Of a DNA stretch of 64,000 bases, positions 55,412 to 64,000 are shown one piece after another. The notes under the pieces were generated by a model, which was given only the letters and a program-made list of their open reading frames with translations, did no database searches and was not told where the DNA came from. The position numbers were made by a program, and so were the translations under genes. Every line of letters begins with the position of its first letter. Within the stretch, counting starts at the first letter, position 1. This DNA is from Xanthomonas sp. NCPPB 1128 (GTDB lineage Bacteria > Pseudomonadota > Gammaproteobacteria > Xanthomonadales > Xanthomonadaceae), in NCBI RefSeq assembly GCF_001043115.1, contig NZ_LFME01000001.1:1-64000 (forward strand), written 5' to 3'.

Positions 55412-55442
55412 CAAAAAAACCCGGAAAACTGTGGTTTTCCAG
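55412..55442 (-). terminator. Intrinsic terminator of tRNA-Pro
   Basis: On the minus strand a 10-bp stem (cctggaaaac / gttttccggg) with a caca loop is followed by seven T residues. It lies about 20 bp after the encoded CCA of the tRNA. Confidence 0.92.
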
Positions 55443-55462
55443 GCTTCTTGTGACCTTGAAAC

Positions 55463-55539
<77 letters not shown>

Positions 55540-55599
55540 AAGGAGCCGCACATGATACGGAGGTCTTCCGCATTCGGCAAGCGCCTTTGCAAAAAAATT

Positions 55600-55728
55600 T
55601 CAGTCCCCCGCGGCGGCGGCATCCGCAGCGTCCGCCGCATTGCGCTCGCGCGCCTCGAACCACATGCCATTGAGGATGGCGGCGGTGGAGGCCAGGCCGA
55701 CACCGAGAATCCAGGCGAAGTACCACAT
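55600..55728 (-). CDS. cydX: Cytochrome bd oxidase small subunit CydX
   Basis: The 42-residue single-helix protein begins MWYFAWILGVGLASTAAILNG, the signature of CydX (YbgT), followed by MWFEARERNA and an Ala/Asp-rich tail. CydX stabilises the haem centres of the bd oxidase. It lies 24 bp after cydB in the same direction. Its start is the only ATG giving the conserved MWYFAW. Confidence 0.93.
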   Translation of the reverse strand: MWYFAWILGVGLASTAAILNGMWFEARERNAADAADAAAAGD

Positions 55729-55752
55729 GATCGTTTCTCCTTGCGGGGCGCG

Positions 55753-56904
55753 TCAGTACGCGTTGGGGTTGTCGTCCAGGGAGGCGGCGGTGACCTTGCC
55801 CTTCAGCACGCGGTACACCCAGGTGGTGTAGCCGAGGATGATCGGCAGGAACACCACGGTGGCCAGCAGCATGATCCACAGGGTCAAGTGGCTGCTGGAG
55901 GCGTCCCACACGGTCAGGCTGGAGCCCGGCTGGCTGGAGGACGGCAGCAGGAAGGGGAAGAGCGCAAAGCCCACGGTCAGGATGATGCCGGCGATGGCCG
56001 CACCGGAGGCGACGAACGCCAGGCCACCGCGGCGCTTGCGCAGCAGCACCGCGCTGAGCAGCAAACCGAGCAGGCCGGCGGCCGGGGCCAGGGCGGTCAG
56101 CGGCATGGTCTGGTAGTTGTGCATCCAGCCGCCGACCTCACCGAGCACGGCGGTCTTCAGCAGCGGGTTGGTGGCGCCGTCGGTGACCACCTGCGAGGTG
56201 ACCGCGTAGCCGGGCAGGCCGGTGGCCACCCACACCCCGGCGCCGGCGAACAACGCACAGGCCACCAGGGCGGCGACGCTGCCGTAGCGCGCCGCGCGCT
56301 CGGCCACCGGGCCGTCGGTCTTCAGCACCAGCATCGCCGCGCCGTGCGCCACCAGCATGCTCACGCTGAGCAGGCCGGCGAGCAGGGCGAACGGCATCAG
56401 CAGGCCGAAGAAGCTGCCGGTGTAGAACACCCGCAGGGTGTCGTCGAAGTGGAACGGCACACCCAGCACGACGTTGCCCACCGCCACGCCCATGATCAGC
56501 GCCGGGATGAAGCCGCCGACGAACAGCGCCCAATCCCAACTGGTGCGCCAGCGCTGGCTGGGCAGCTTGCCGCGGAACTTGAACCCGACCGGGCGCAGGA
56601 TCAGCGCGAACAGGATCACGAACATGGCCAGATAGAAGCCGGAGAAGCTGACCGCATACAGCGGCGGCCAGGCGGCGAAGATCGCGCCGCCGCCGAGTAC
56701 CAGCCAGACCTGGTTGCCTTCCCAGACCGGGCCGATGGTGTTCACCACCAGCCGGCGTTCGGCGTCGGTCCTGGCCACGAACGGCAGCAGCGCGCCGACG
56801 CCCAGGTCGAATCCGTCCATCACTGCGAAGCCCATCAGCAGGATGCCCAGCAGCAGCCACCAGATCACGCGCAGCGTGGTGTAGTCCAATGCAATGAAGT
56901 CCAT
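55753..56904 (-). CDS. cydB: Cytochrome bd ubiquinol oxidase subunit II
   Basis: CydB supports the haem-bearing CydA in the inner-membrane quinol oxidase that reduces oxygen at low oxygen pressure. The 383-residue product has about eight membrane segments and the familiar starts [27 protein letters not shown] and [23 protein letters not shown]. It follows cydA by 19 bp. Confidence 0.96.
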   Translation of the reverse strand: MDFIALDYTTLRVIWWLLLGILLMGFAVMDGFDLGVGALLPFVARTDAERRLVVNTIGPVWEGNQVWLVLGGGAIFAAWPPLYAVSFSGFYLAMFVILFALILRPVGFKFRGKLPSQRWRTSWDWALFVGGFIPALIMGVAVGNVVLGVPFHFDDTLRVFYTGSFFGLLMPFALLAGLLSVSMLVAHGAAMLVLKTDGPVAERAARYGSVAALVACALFAGAGVWVATGLPGYAVTSQVVTDGATNPLLKTAVLGEVGGWMHNYQTMPLTALAPAAGLLGLLLSAVLLRKRRGGLAFVASGAAIAGIILTVGFALFPFLLPSSSQPGSSLTVWDASSSHLTLWIMLLATVVFLPIILGYTTWVYRVLKGKVTAASLDDNPNAY

Positions 56905-56923
56905 GGTGTGTCTCCTGCCGGGG

Positions 56924-58513
56924 TCAGAGGTGGCCGGCGGCCGCAGGTGCGGCGATCGGGGTCACGGGGCGCGGGGTGGGTTGCAGCAGGGCGGGCAGCG
57001 CGTCCGGTCCCTTGCGGATCGCCTTGAGCATCAGCTTGATCTCGATGATCAGCAGCGTTGTGTAAATCGCCACGAAGCCGCCAAGGGTGATCAGGATGTC
57101 GTGCAGGGCCAGGCCGGAGGCGGCATAGAAGGTCGGCAGCACGCCTTCCACCGCCCACGGCTGGCGGCCGTACTCGGCGACGAACCAGCCGCATTCGATC
57201 GCGATCCACGGCGCCGGCAGCGTCCACAGCGCCAGCTTCAGGAACCAGCGCTTGTCCTCGAAGTTGTGCTTGCACGAGAACCACAGCGCGGCGGCGAAGA
57301 AGGCGATCAGGTAGAAGCCCAGCCCGGCCATCACCCGGAACGTCCAGAACAGCGGCAGCACCCGCGGCACCGTGTCCAGCGCGGCCTTGGCGATCTCTTC
57401 CGGCGTGGCGTTGAGGATGTCCTCGCGATAGCGCTTGAGCAGCAGGCCGTGGCCCAGGTCCTGCCAGTGTTTGTCGAACACCGCCCGCGCCTCGGCGTCG
57501 TTGCGGTTGGCCTTGAGCCGCTGCAGCGCGCCGTAGGCGATCTGCCCGCCGCGCACGCGGTGCTCGGCGCGCTTAACCAGCTCCAGGATGCCCGGCACCG
57601 GCGTGTTCAGCGAGCGCGTGGCGATCAGGCCCATCAGGTAGGGCACCTTGATCGCGTAGTCGTTCTTGCCGGTGGCCTGGTTGGGGATACCGAAGGCGGT
57701 GAAGTCGGCCGGCGCCTGCTCGGTCTCCCACATCGCTTCGATCGCGGCCAGCTTCATCTTCTGGTGTTCGTTGGCGGCGTAGCCGCTCTCGTCGCCCAGC
57801 ACCACCACCGACAGCGAGGAGGCCAGGCCGAACGCGGCGGCCACCGCGAACGAGCGCCGGGCGATGTCGCGGTGCTTGCCGCGCAGCAGGTACAGCGCGC
57901 TGATCGACATCACGAACACCGCGCCGGTCACGTAGCCGGCGCTGACCGTGTGCACGAACTTGGCCTGCGCCACCGGATTGAACACCACCGCCATGAAGTC
58001 GACCACTTCCATGCGCATGGTGTCCGGGTTGAACACCGCGCCGGTCGGGTTCTGCATCCAGCCGTTGGCGATCAGGATCCACACCGCCGACAGGTTGGTG
58101 CCCAGCGCCATTAGCCAGGTCACCATCAGGTGCTTGACCGGCGTGAGCTTGCTCCAGCCGAAGAAGAACAGGCCGATGAAGGTCGCTTCCAGGAAGAACG
58201 CCATCAGCCCCTCGATCGCCAGCGGCGCGCCGAAGATGTCGCCGACGTAGTGGCTGTAATAGGACCAGTTCATGCCGAACTGGAACTCCATGACGATGCC
58301 GGTGGCCACGCCCATCGCGAAGTTGATGCCGAACAGCACGCCCCAGAACAGGGTCATGCGCCGCCACACGTCCTTGCGGGTCATGACGTACACGCTCTCC
58401 ATGATCGCGATCATGAAGGACAGGCCCAGGGTGAGCGGGACGAACAGGAAGTGGTACATCGCGGTCATGGCGAATTGCAGCCGCGACAGCTCTACGACAG
58501 TGGTGTCGATCAT
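56924..58513 (-). CDS. cydA: Cytochrome bd ubiquinol oxidase subunit I
   Basis: CydA binds haems b558, b595 and d and oxidises ubiquinol. The 529-residue product, similar in length to the E. coli long-Q-loop enzyme, has the proximal His in [16 protein letters not shown], later His and Met ligand regions, and the GRQPW motif ([15 protein letters not shown]). The divergent cydDC pair and the FNR-like box upstream show a complete bd-oxidase locus. Confidence 0.97.
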   Translation of the reverse strand: MIDTTVVELSRLQFAMTAMYHFLFVPLTLGLSFMIAIMESVYVMTRKDVWRRMTLFWGVLFGINFAMGVATGIVMEFQFGMNWSYYSHYVGDIFGAPLAIEGLMAFFLEATFIGLFFFGWSKLTPVKHLMVTWLMALGTNLSAVWILIANGWMQNPTGAVFNPDTMRMEVVDFMAVVFNPVAQAKFVHTVSAGYVTGAVFVMSISALYLLRGKHRDIARRSFAVAAAFGLASSLSVVVLGDESGYAANEHQKMKLAAIEAMWETEQAPADFTAFGIPNQATGKNDYAIKVPYLMGLIATRSLNTPVPGILELVKRAEHRVRGGQIAYGALQRLKANRNDAEARAVFDKHWQDLGHGLLLKRYREDILNATPEEIAKAALDTVPRVLPLFWTFRVMAGLGFYLIAFFAAALWFSCKHNFEDKRWFLKLALWTLPAPWIAIECGWFVAEYGRQPWAVEGVLPTFYAASGLALHDILITLGGFVAIYTTLLIIEIKLMLKAIRKGPDALPALLQPTPRPVTPIAAPAAAGHL

Positions 58514-58602
58514 GGCTGTGCTACCTCGTGGAAGATGTGCATCTGGGTGGCCGAGTGGCGGGAGATTGGAGGCGATCTTCCGCCGCGCCGGCGCGCTCGA
58601 CC

Positions 58603-58616
58603 TTGATTCAGATCAA
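58603..58616. promoter_or_regulatory. FNR/Anr-type binding site between cydA and cydD
   Basis: The sequence TTGATTCAGATCAA is a perfect match to TTGAT-N4-ATCAA, the consensus for the oxygen-sensing CRP/FNR family regulators. It lies 90 bp before cydA and about 105 bp before cydD, so it can serve either divergent promoter. It predicts induction of bd oxidase assembly genes at low oxygen. Confidence 0.85.
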
Positions 58617-58720
58617 TGTGCGGAACCGGGGTGCCCGGCATCGTGGCGGCCACGGCGGTTCCAGCCCGGAAGCGCCTTCACCGCTAAACTGGCGGCTTCG
58701 TTCGCCGTGCCGAGCCCGTT

Positions 58721-60532
58721 TTGACCGATTCCGCCGAGCCGTCCGCCGCACTGCCCGCCGACACGCCGCAGCAGCGGCAGCAGCGCATGCGTTGGCTGGA
58801 TGCCCTGGCCGCGGCGGCGCGTGGCCGCCAGCGCCTGGCCGCGGCGGCCATCAGCGTGTCCGGCGCGCTGCTGATCGTGCAGGCCGGCGCCATCGCCTGG
58901 CTGGTGCAGGCGCTGCTGGTGGATCGCCGCGAACTGGCGCAGGCGCTACCGGCCTTCGGCCTGTTGGCGCTGGTGCTGGCGCTGCGCGCTGGGCTCGGCG
59001 CGGCCGCGCAGCATGCCGCCGGCGATGTCGCCGACGCGGCCAAACTCGAGCTGCGCCGGCGCGTGTACCGGCAGCTGCTGCAGCGCGGGCCGCTGTGGTT
59101 GCGCGGGCAGCGCAACGGCGAACTGGGCGAGCTGCTGCTGGCGCATGGCGATGCGCTGGACGGCTACTACGCTGGCTACCGGCCGGCCCGCTGGGAAGTG
59201 AGTGTGGTGCCGCTGCTGATCGTGCTGGCTGTGGCGTGGAGCGACTGGGTGGTCGGTCTGGTCCTGCTGTTCACTGCGCCGCTGGTGCCGATCTTCATGA
59301 TGCTGGTGGGCTGGGGCGCCGAGGCCGCCGGCCGCCGTCAGTTGCGCGAACTGGCACGGATGGGCGGGCACTTCGCCGATCGGCTCAAGGGCCTGGGCCT
59401 GTTGCGCCTGTACGGCCGCGGCGACGACGAACTGCGCGGGATCGCGGAGGCCGCCGAGGGCGTGCGCGAGCGCACGTTGAAAGTGCTGCGCATCGCGTTT
59501 TTGTCGTCCACCGTGCTGGAGTTCTTCGCCTCGGTCAGCGTGGCGATCGTCGCGCTGTACCTGGGCCTGAGCTACCTGGGCATGATCGCCCTGCATAGCA
59601 GCATGCCGACCCTCGGCACCGGCGTGTTCTGCCTGCTGCTGGCGCCGGAGTTCTACGCGCCGCTGCGGCGCTTGGCCGCGCATTACCACGACCGCGCCAA
59701 TGCGCTGGCCGCGGCGGCGGAGGTGGAACGCCTGCTGGAAGGCCTGCCGCAGGCCGTGGATGCGCCGGTCGCGCGCGACGAGGGCGCCGCCGTGTCGAAC
59801 GATGTTGGTGCCGTGACGCCGGTCGAGACCGATGCCACCGCAGCTACGTTTTCCGCGCCTGCAGAGGGCGCGATGCGTGCGGAGGCGCCAGTGCTGCGCG
59901 CACGCGCGCTGCATCTGCGGCCACTGGGTGCGCGCTGCGATGCGGTGCAGGGCCTGGATGTCGACGTGTACGCCGGCCAGCGCTTGGCGCTGGTCGGGCC
60001 CAGCGGCAGCGGCAAGAGCACGCTGCTGGAAGCGCTGGCCGGATGGCTGCCGCCGCGCGCCGGCGCCTTGCAGGTGCGCGCAGGCCTGCGCATCGGCTAC
60101 GCCGGGCAGCGCCCGTATCTGTTCCACGGCAGCATCGCCGACAACCTGCGCCTGGCCGATCCGCAGGCCAGCGATGCGCAGGTGCACGCGGCCGCCGAGG
60201 CGGCGCAGGTGCTGCGTTTCGCCGCACGCCTGCCACAGGGACTGGATACGCCGATCGGCGAACGTGGCTTCGGCCTGTCCGGCGGCGAGGCGCGCCGCAT
60301 CGGTCTGGCCCGGCTGTTGCTGCGCGATCCCGAGCTGCTGTTGCTTGACGAGCCGACCGCGTTCCTGGATGCGGAGACCGAAGCGGAATTGCTGCGCACC
60401 CTGGCGGTCTTCGCCCACGGCCGCAGCGTGATCGTCGCCACCCACAGCGAGGCGGCGATGCGCTGGGCCGACGCGGTGCTGCGGCTGCCGGCGCGCAACG
60501 CGGCAATGACGACCGATGGAGCAATGCCATGA
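58721..60532 (+). CDS. cydD: Thiol-reductant ABC exporter subunit CydD
   Basis: CydD and CydC form a heterodimeric exporter of cysteine and glutathione that is needed for haem insertion into bd oxidases. The 603-residue product has the six-helix membrane domain (about 30-330) and the ATPase (LVGPSGSGKST, LSGGEARRIGLARLLL, LLLLDEPT). A TTG at 58721 opens the frame. A variable Ala/Glu insert (about 345-390) lies between the domains. The stop overlaps cydC by four bases. Confidence 0.92.
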   Translation: MTDSAEPSAALPADTPQQRQQRMRWLDALAAAARGRQRLAAAAISVSGALLIVQAGAIAWLVQALLVDRRELAQALPAFGLLALVLALRAGLGAAAQHAAGDVADAAKLELRRRVYRQLLQRGPLWLRGQRNGELGELLLAHGDALDGYYAGYRPARWEVSVVPLLIVLAVAWSDWVVGLVLLFTAPLVPIFMMLVGWGAEAAGRRQLRELARMGGHFADRLKGLGLLRLYGRGDDELRGIAEAAEGVRERTLKVLRIAFLSSTVLEFFASVSVAIVALYLGLSYLGMIALHSSMPTLGTGVFCLLLAPEFYAPLRRLAAHYHDRANALAAAAEVERLLEGLPQAVDAPVARDEGAAVSNDVGAVTPVETDATAATFSAPAEGAMRAEAPVLRARALHLRPLGARCDAVQGLDVDVYAGQRLALVGPSGSGKSTLLEALAGWLPPRAGALQVRAGLRIGYAGQRPYLFHGSIADNLRLADPQASDAQVHAAAEAAQVLRFAARLPQGLDTPIGERGFGLSGGEARRIGLARLLLRDPELLLLDEPTAFLDAETEAELLRTLAVFAHGRSVIVATHSEAAMRWADAVLRLPARNAAMTTDGAMP

Positions 60533-62229
60533 GTGGCGCCGCCCGCGACACCTTGCGCGGCGTGTTCGGCCGCCATCTCGGCCGGTTGCTGCTGACCGCA
60601 CTGCTGGTGCTGTGCACGATGCTGGCCGGGGTCGGGCTGCTCGGCCTGTCCGGCGGCTTCCTCACCGCCGCGGCGCTGGCCGGCGCGGTCGGCATGGGCA
60701 GCGGCTTCAACTTCTTCTCGCCGTCGGCCGGCATCCGCGCGCTGACCTTCGCGCGCATCGCCTCGCGCTACGGCGAAAAGCTGGTCGGGCACGACGCCAC
60801 CCTGCGCATCGCCCGCGACCTGCGCGTGTGGTTCTTCCGTCGCGCGCTGCCGCTGGCGCCGGCACGGCTCGGCGCCAGCCGCACCGGCGAATTGCTGGCG
60901 CGGCTGATGTCGGACATCGGCGAGGTCGACGGCCTGGTGGTGCGCGCGCTGGCGCCACTGGCGGCCCTGCTCGGGGTCGGCGCAATTGGCATCGTCGCGG
61001 CGGCCGCGATCCACTGGCCTGCAGCGCTGGTGCTGACCGCGCTGGCCTTGGCGATCGGGCTCGGTGTGCCATCGGTGGTGGCGCGCGGCGGCGAAGCCCG
61101 CGAACGCGCACGCGCGCAGCAGCGCGAAGCCTTGCGCACGATGGCCTACGAAGGCCTGGAGGGCGCCGCCGACCTGGCCGCGCTCGAGGCGCAGGCCGAC
61201 TGGATCGCGCGCGTGGACGCCAGCGCGCAAGCACTGCGCGCCGAGGACCGGCGCCAGCGGCAGCGGCTGATCGGCGGCAACGCCTTGCACGCGCTGTGCG
61301 CGGCGCTGGGCCTGCTGGCGATGCTGTGGGTGACGCTGGGCGCGGCCCGCGCCGCCGCGATCGGCGCCGAACAGGCCGCCGGCCTGGTATTCCTGACCAT
61401 GGCCCTGCTCGAGGTGTGGGCCGGGGCCGGCCTGGCCTGGCAGGCGCTGCAGTCCGGCCGCGTCGCCGCGCGGCGCCTGCAGACGATCGCCGGGCAGGCA
61501 CCGCCGGTGGTCGACCCGGCGCAACCGCAGCCGCTGCCGGCCACGGGCGAGGTGCACTTCGACAACGTGGTCTTCGCCTGGCCGGGCGAAACCCGGCGCG
61601 TGCTCGACGGCATGACCCTGCGCATCGCGCCGGGCGAGCGCATCGCCATCTCCGGCGACAGCGGCAGCGGCAAGACCACCTTGTCGGCGTTGCTGCTGCG
61701 GCTGTGGGATCCGCAACAGGGCAGCGTCCGCTATGCCGGCGTGGACCTGCGCGAGGTCGCCGAGGCGCAATGGCACCGCCGCATCGCCTGGTTGCCGCAG
61801 GGGGCGCCGGTGTTCGCCGGCAGCGTGCGCGACAACCTGCGCCTGGGCGATCCCACGGCCGACGATGCGCGGCTACAGCGCGTGTTGGCCGACGTGCGGC
61901 TCGACGCCTGGCTGCACGAGGTCGGCGGCCTCGACGCCTGGCTGGGCGAGAACGGCGCCACCATGTCCGCGGGTCAGGCGCGGCGCCTGGCCCTGGCCCG
62001 TGCACTGCTGCGCGAAGCGCCACTGCTGGTGCTGGACGAACCCACCGAAGGCCTGGACGTCGACACTGCGCAGGCGCTGTTGCGCGACCTGGCGCAAGCG
62101 TTGGGCCAGCGCAGCCTGCTGCTGATCAGCCACGATGCGCTGCCCGAGGGTGTGGTGCATGTGTGGTATCGGTTGCAGGACGGACGGCTTGTGCGTGGCG
62201 CCGAGGCTTCAAACGCCGACATCGTGTGA
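60529..62229 (+). CDS. cydC: Thiol-reductant ABC exporter subunit CydC
   Basis: The partner of CydD, 566 residues. It has a membrane domain (about 15-320) and an ATPase (ISGDSGSGKTTLSALLL, MSAGQARRLALARALL, LLVLDEPT). Note that the signature is MSAGQ rather than LSGGQ, which is a known divergence in heterodimeric exporters where one site is weak. It overlaps cydD (ATGA). Confidence 0.92.
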   Translation: MSGAARDTLRGVFGRHLGRLLLTALLVLCTMLAGVGLLGLSGGFLTAAALAGAVGMGSGFNFFSPSAGIRALTFARIASRYGEKLVGHDATLRIARDLRVWFFRRALPLAPARLGASRTGELLARLMSDIGEVDGLVVRALAPLAALLGVGAIGIVAAAAIHWPAALVLTALALAIGLGVPSVVARGGEARERARAQQREALRTMAYEGLEGAADLAALEAQADWIARVDASAQALRAEDRRQRQRLIGGNALHALCAALGLLAMLWVTLGAARAAAIGAEQAAGLVFLTMALLEVWAGAGLAWQALQSGRVAARRLQTIAGQAPPVVDPAQPQPLPATGEVHFDNVVFAWPGETRRVLDGMTLRIAPGERIAISGDSGSGKTTLSALLLRLWDPQQGSVRYAGVDLREVAEAQWHRRIAWLPQGAPVFAGSVRDNLRLGDPTADDARLQRVLADVRLDAWLHEVGGLDAWLGENGATMSAGQARRLALARALLREAPLLVLDEPTEGLDVDTAQALLRDLAQALGQRSLLLISHDALPEGVVHVWYRLQDGRLVRGAEASNADIV

Positions 62230-62499
62230 GACAGACGCGACGTCCCCGGTGACGCGCTGCGCACGTCTGCCACGAACGGCAGCAACGCCCCAGGCATGCG
62301 CGTTGCGGAACGGTGACAACTGAGACGAGATTCTCTGATGGTATACAACGCACCGCCAGTGTCGGCCGGTGAGACGCAGCCGCTCTAGAATTTCGTGACG
62401 GTCGGTGATGCGGAACGAATACTGCGACGCGGTTTATCAGTTTCTTTCCGGATGACCGGGCGACAGGGGGTTGCCCATCAGAGAAAAGGAGCTTCACTT

Positions 62500-64000
62500 A
62501 TGTCTGGAACAATGTTCACGAAGAAACGTCTGTCTGCCCTGGTGCGCTTGGGGGCGTTGATAGGACTGGCGCTAAGTAGCTCGGCCCACGCACAGGCGCC
62601 TACCAACGATCCGCTTTCGGCGCAGCAGTGGAATCTCAGTGCTGTTCGTGTGCCACAAGCGTGGGCGCTATCGCCGGCAACAGGTGAAAAAGTTCGGGTT
62701 GCCATCATCGATTCGGGGTATTCGGCTCATCCGGACGTGAATTGGGCGAAAGACGGTGGTGGTAGGCCTTTGTATCGGGATACGTATTATGCGGGAGATG
62801 GGTTGCAGCCGGACTTTTTTGCTCATGGTACGCATGTTGCGGGCATTATCGCCGCCAAGACTGGTAATGGAGCCGGAATTGCCGGCATATGCCCGCAATG
62901 CGAGATTCTCTCGATAAAAGTGACCTCGCCGGCCAGTGATCAAGATATCGCGATTGCCATCGGGCTTGCCGTTCAAGAAGGTGCCAGGGTTATTAACATG
63001 AGTCTGGCGGAGGCTGGAAAGAAGTGCGGTGCCAATCCTCGCACGCAGAGGGCGATTGCAACGGCGCAGCTTGCCGGTGTCTCGTTCGTGACTTCTGCCG
63101 GGAATCACAATGGTGCCGGGGTTGAGTACGAACAAGGCGCTCCTGACAACAAATCTGATGTCGCCGAGGTTAGTCCTGCTTCCTGTCCGGATGTCATTTC
63201 AGTTGGTGCGACGGATCAAATGAATCTGGAAGCACCGTACAGCAATGACGGGCCGACATTGACGCTAATGGCGCCGGGAGGCGGCGTCACGCCTGAGGAG
63301 GGTGTGTACGGGGCGATAGTTGGGGGATGCCTAGGCGCGACCAATGAAAAGACGGGGGGCACAGGTGTCACGACACTCGGAGTCTTGTCTGCTTGGGTAA
63401 AAAAAAGCGGGAGCTGGTCGAGTTGCTATCGCTATTTGTCGGGAACTTCGATGGCGGCACCGCATGTTGCGGGTGTGATCGGCCTAATGCTGTCCGTAAA
63501 CCCGGCATTGACACCTTCTCAAATAAGGAACGCTCTGCAAGGCACCGCCACGCCGATGGTATGCGCGAATAACGCCTGCGGTGCAGGACTGCTGAACGCT
63601 GAGGCTGCAGTCAACGCGGCTCGTATGTTGGCCGGAGGTGCTGCAGCTGTCGGCGCATGTCGATACAACTTCGGCCATCGGTTCCTTGTGGATCGTCCGT
63701 GTAAGTTGGATACCATTGATGAAGCGCCTGGTGGTGGGGAGACCGTGACTGCTTACGGTCATCTTTGGAGATTCGATGCGCAAGGCAAGCTGCTTGGAAA
63801 GCCGTCCTTGCTGAGTAGCTCATCCATCTATGCTGGCGGCAATGGTCCTTGTTCGCCGCAGTTCTTTCCGGTCTCGGAAGTGTGTACTTTCGAAACCCGC
63901 GCCGAAGTGAACTACCCGGGCGTGGGCTATCTCGAATCTATTACTGCCTACGGGCGCTATTGGAACTTCGATGCGAATGGGCAGCCTTTCGGTCCTCAGG
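62500..64000 (+). CDS. Secreted subtilisin-like serine protease (S8), truncated at the window end
   Basis: The reading frame opens at the ATG at 62500 after aaaagga and stays open for 500 codons to the last base, so the 3' end lies outside the window. A signal peptide (to about Ala31) is followed by an S8 domain: Asp71 (VAIIDSGYSAHPDV), His109 (FFAHGTHVAGI), Asn202 (TSAGNHN) and Ser317 (GTSMAAPHVAG). After about residue 385 come two similar units about 65 residues apart (TAYGHLWRFDAQG and TAYGRYWNFDANG). Base composition is clearly lower in GC than elsewhere in the window, which suggests transfer. Confidence 0.9.
   Translation, partial: MSGTMFTKKRLSALVRLGALIGLALSSSAHAQAPTNDPLSAQQWNLSAVRVPQAWALSPATGEKVRVAIIDSGYSAHPDVNWAKDGGGRPLYRDTYYAGDGLQPDFFAHGTHVAGIIAAKTGNGAGIAGICPQCEILSIKVTSPASDQDIAIAIGLAVQEGARVINMSLAEAGKKCGANPRTQRAIATAQLAGVSFVTSAGNHNGAGVEYEQGAPDNKSDVAEVSPASCPDVISVGATDQMNLEAPYSNDGPTLTLMAPGGGVTPEEGVYGAIVGGCLGATNEKTGGTGVTTLGVLSAWVKKSGSWSSCYRYLSGTSMAAPHVAGVIGLMLSVNPALTPSQIRNALQGTATPMVCANNACGAGLLNAEAAVNAARMLAGGAAAVGACRYNFGHRFLVDRPCKLDTIDEAPGGGETVTAYGHLWRFDAQGKLLGKPSLLSSSSIYAGGNGPCSPQFFPVSEVCTFETRAEVNYPGVGYLESITAYGRYWNFDANGQPFGPQ

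Overview
The window looks like chromosomal DNA of a Xanthomonas or very close Xanthomonadaceae relative. This is judged from gene content and gene order, not from a database search. The base composition is high in G+C. The arginine genes are of the acetylcitrulline type (N-acetylornithine carbamoyltransferase with argG, argE, a fused argAB-type kinase, argC and argH). DksA has a very long Ala/Lys/Pro-rich N-terminus. There is an alpha-amino-acid ester hydrolase, a pectinesterase, and two families of short intergenic repeats (gattcggggattgggg-type and cccctctccctccgggagagggg-type).

Layout. 1-5250: efp, a TMEM175-like membrane protein, an amidohydrolase-ubiG-mupP run, and an isoprenoid-synthase-like gene. 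5278-9504: a secreted pectinesterase behind a palindromic operator-like site, then a membrane diguanylate cyclase coupled to a YiiX-like hydrolase. 9505-10429: intergenic repeats, including a 131-bp tandem array built from copies of the 3' end of the neighbouring M23 peptidase gene. 10430-12899: yidD-pyrC-M23 peptidase, each joined by a TGATG overlap. 13014-14153: dksA. 14413-24487: an accessory locus (below). 24876-29642: esterase, MFS transporter, sufE, a repeat array and cysS. 30776-39405: arginine genes and riders. 39416-42034: proBA. 42263-44185: ester hydrolase. 45050-54854: a large repetitive type I-secreted adhesin with its own TolC, ABC and HlyD genes. 55463-62229: tRNA-Pro, cydABX and the divergent cydDC, with a perfect FNR-type site between them. 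62500-end: a lower-GC subtilisin-like protease cut by the window edge.

The most interesting region is 14413-24487, where every gene is on the minus strand. An HlyD adaptor and a C39-peptidase ABC transporter lead the cluster. A degenerate-looking 2OG-Fe(II)-oxygenase-type protein, a secreted alpha/beta hydrolase and a phosphoribosyltransferase/beta-propeller fusion follow. The cluster ends with two toxin-like proteins, each followed by a small exported protein. The two toxin-like proteins share a 15-residue double-glycine leader, a His-rich segment and a (GEG)n linker, but their C-terminal domains are unrelated. One resembles the lysozyme-like family often labelled structural protein P5, and the other carries the SxHxxGxAxD...HxH signature of M15 peptidases. 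I infer a modular system in which peptidoglycan-attacking toxins are exported by a bacteriocin-type transporter and paired with periplasmic immunity proteins. No function here has been tested.

Elsewhere the genes are mostly housekeeping: polyamine-independent translation factor EF-P, ubiquinone synthesis, cell-wall recycling, pyrimidine, arginine and proline synthesis, and bd-type respiration. Tight ATGA/TGATG overlaps mark many operons.
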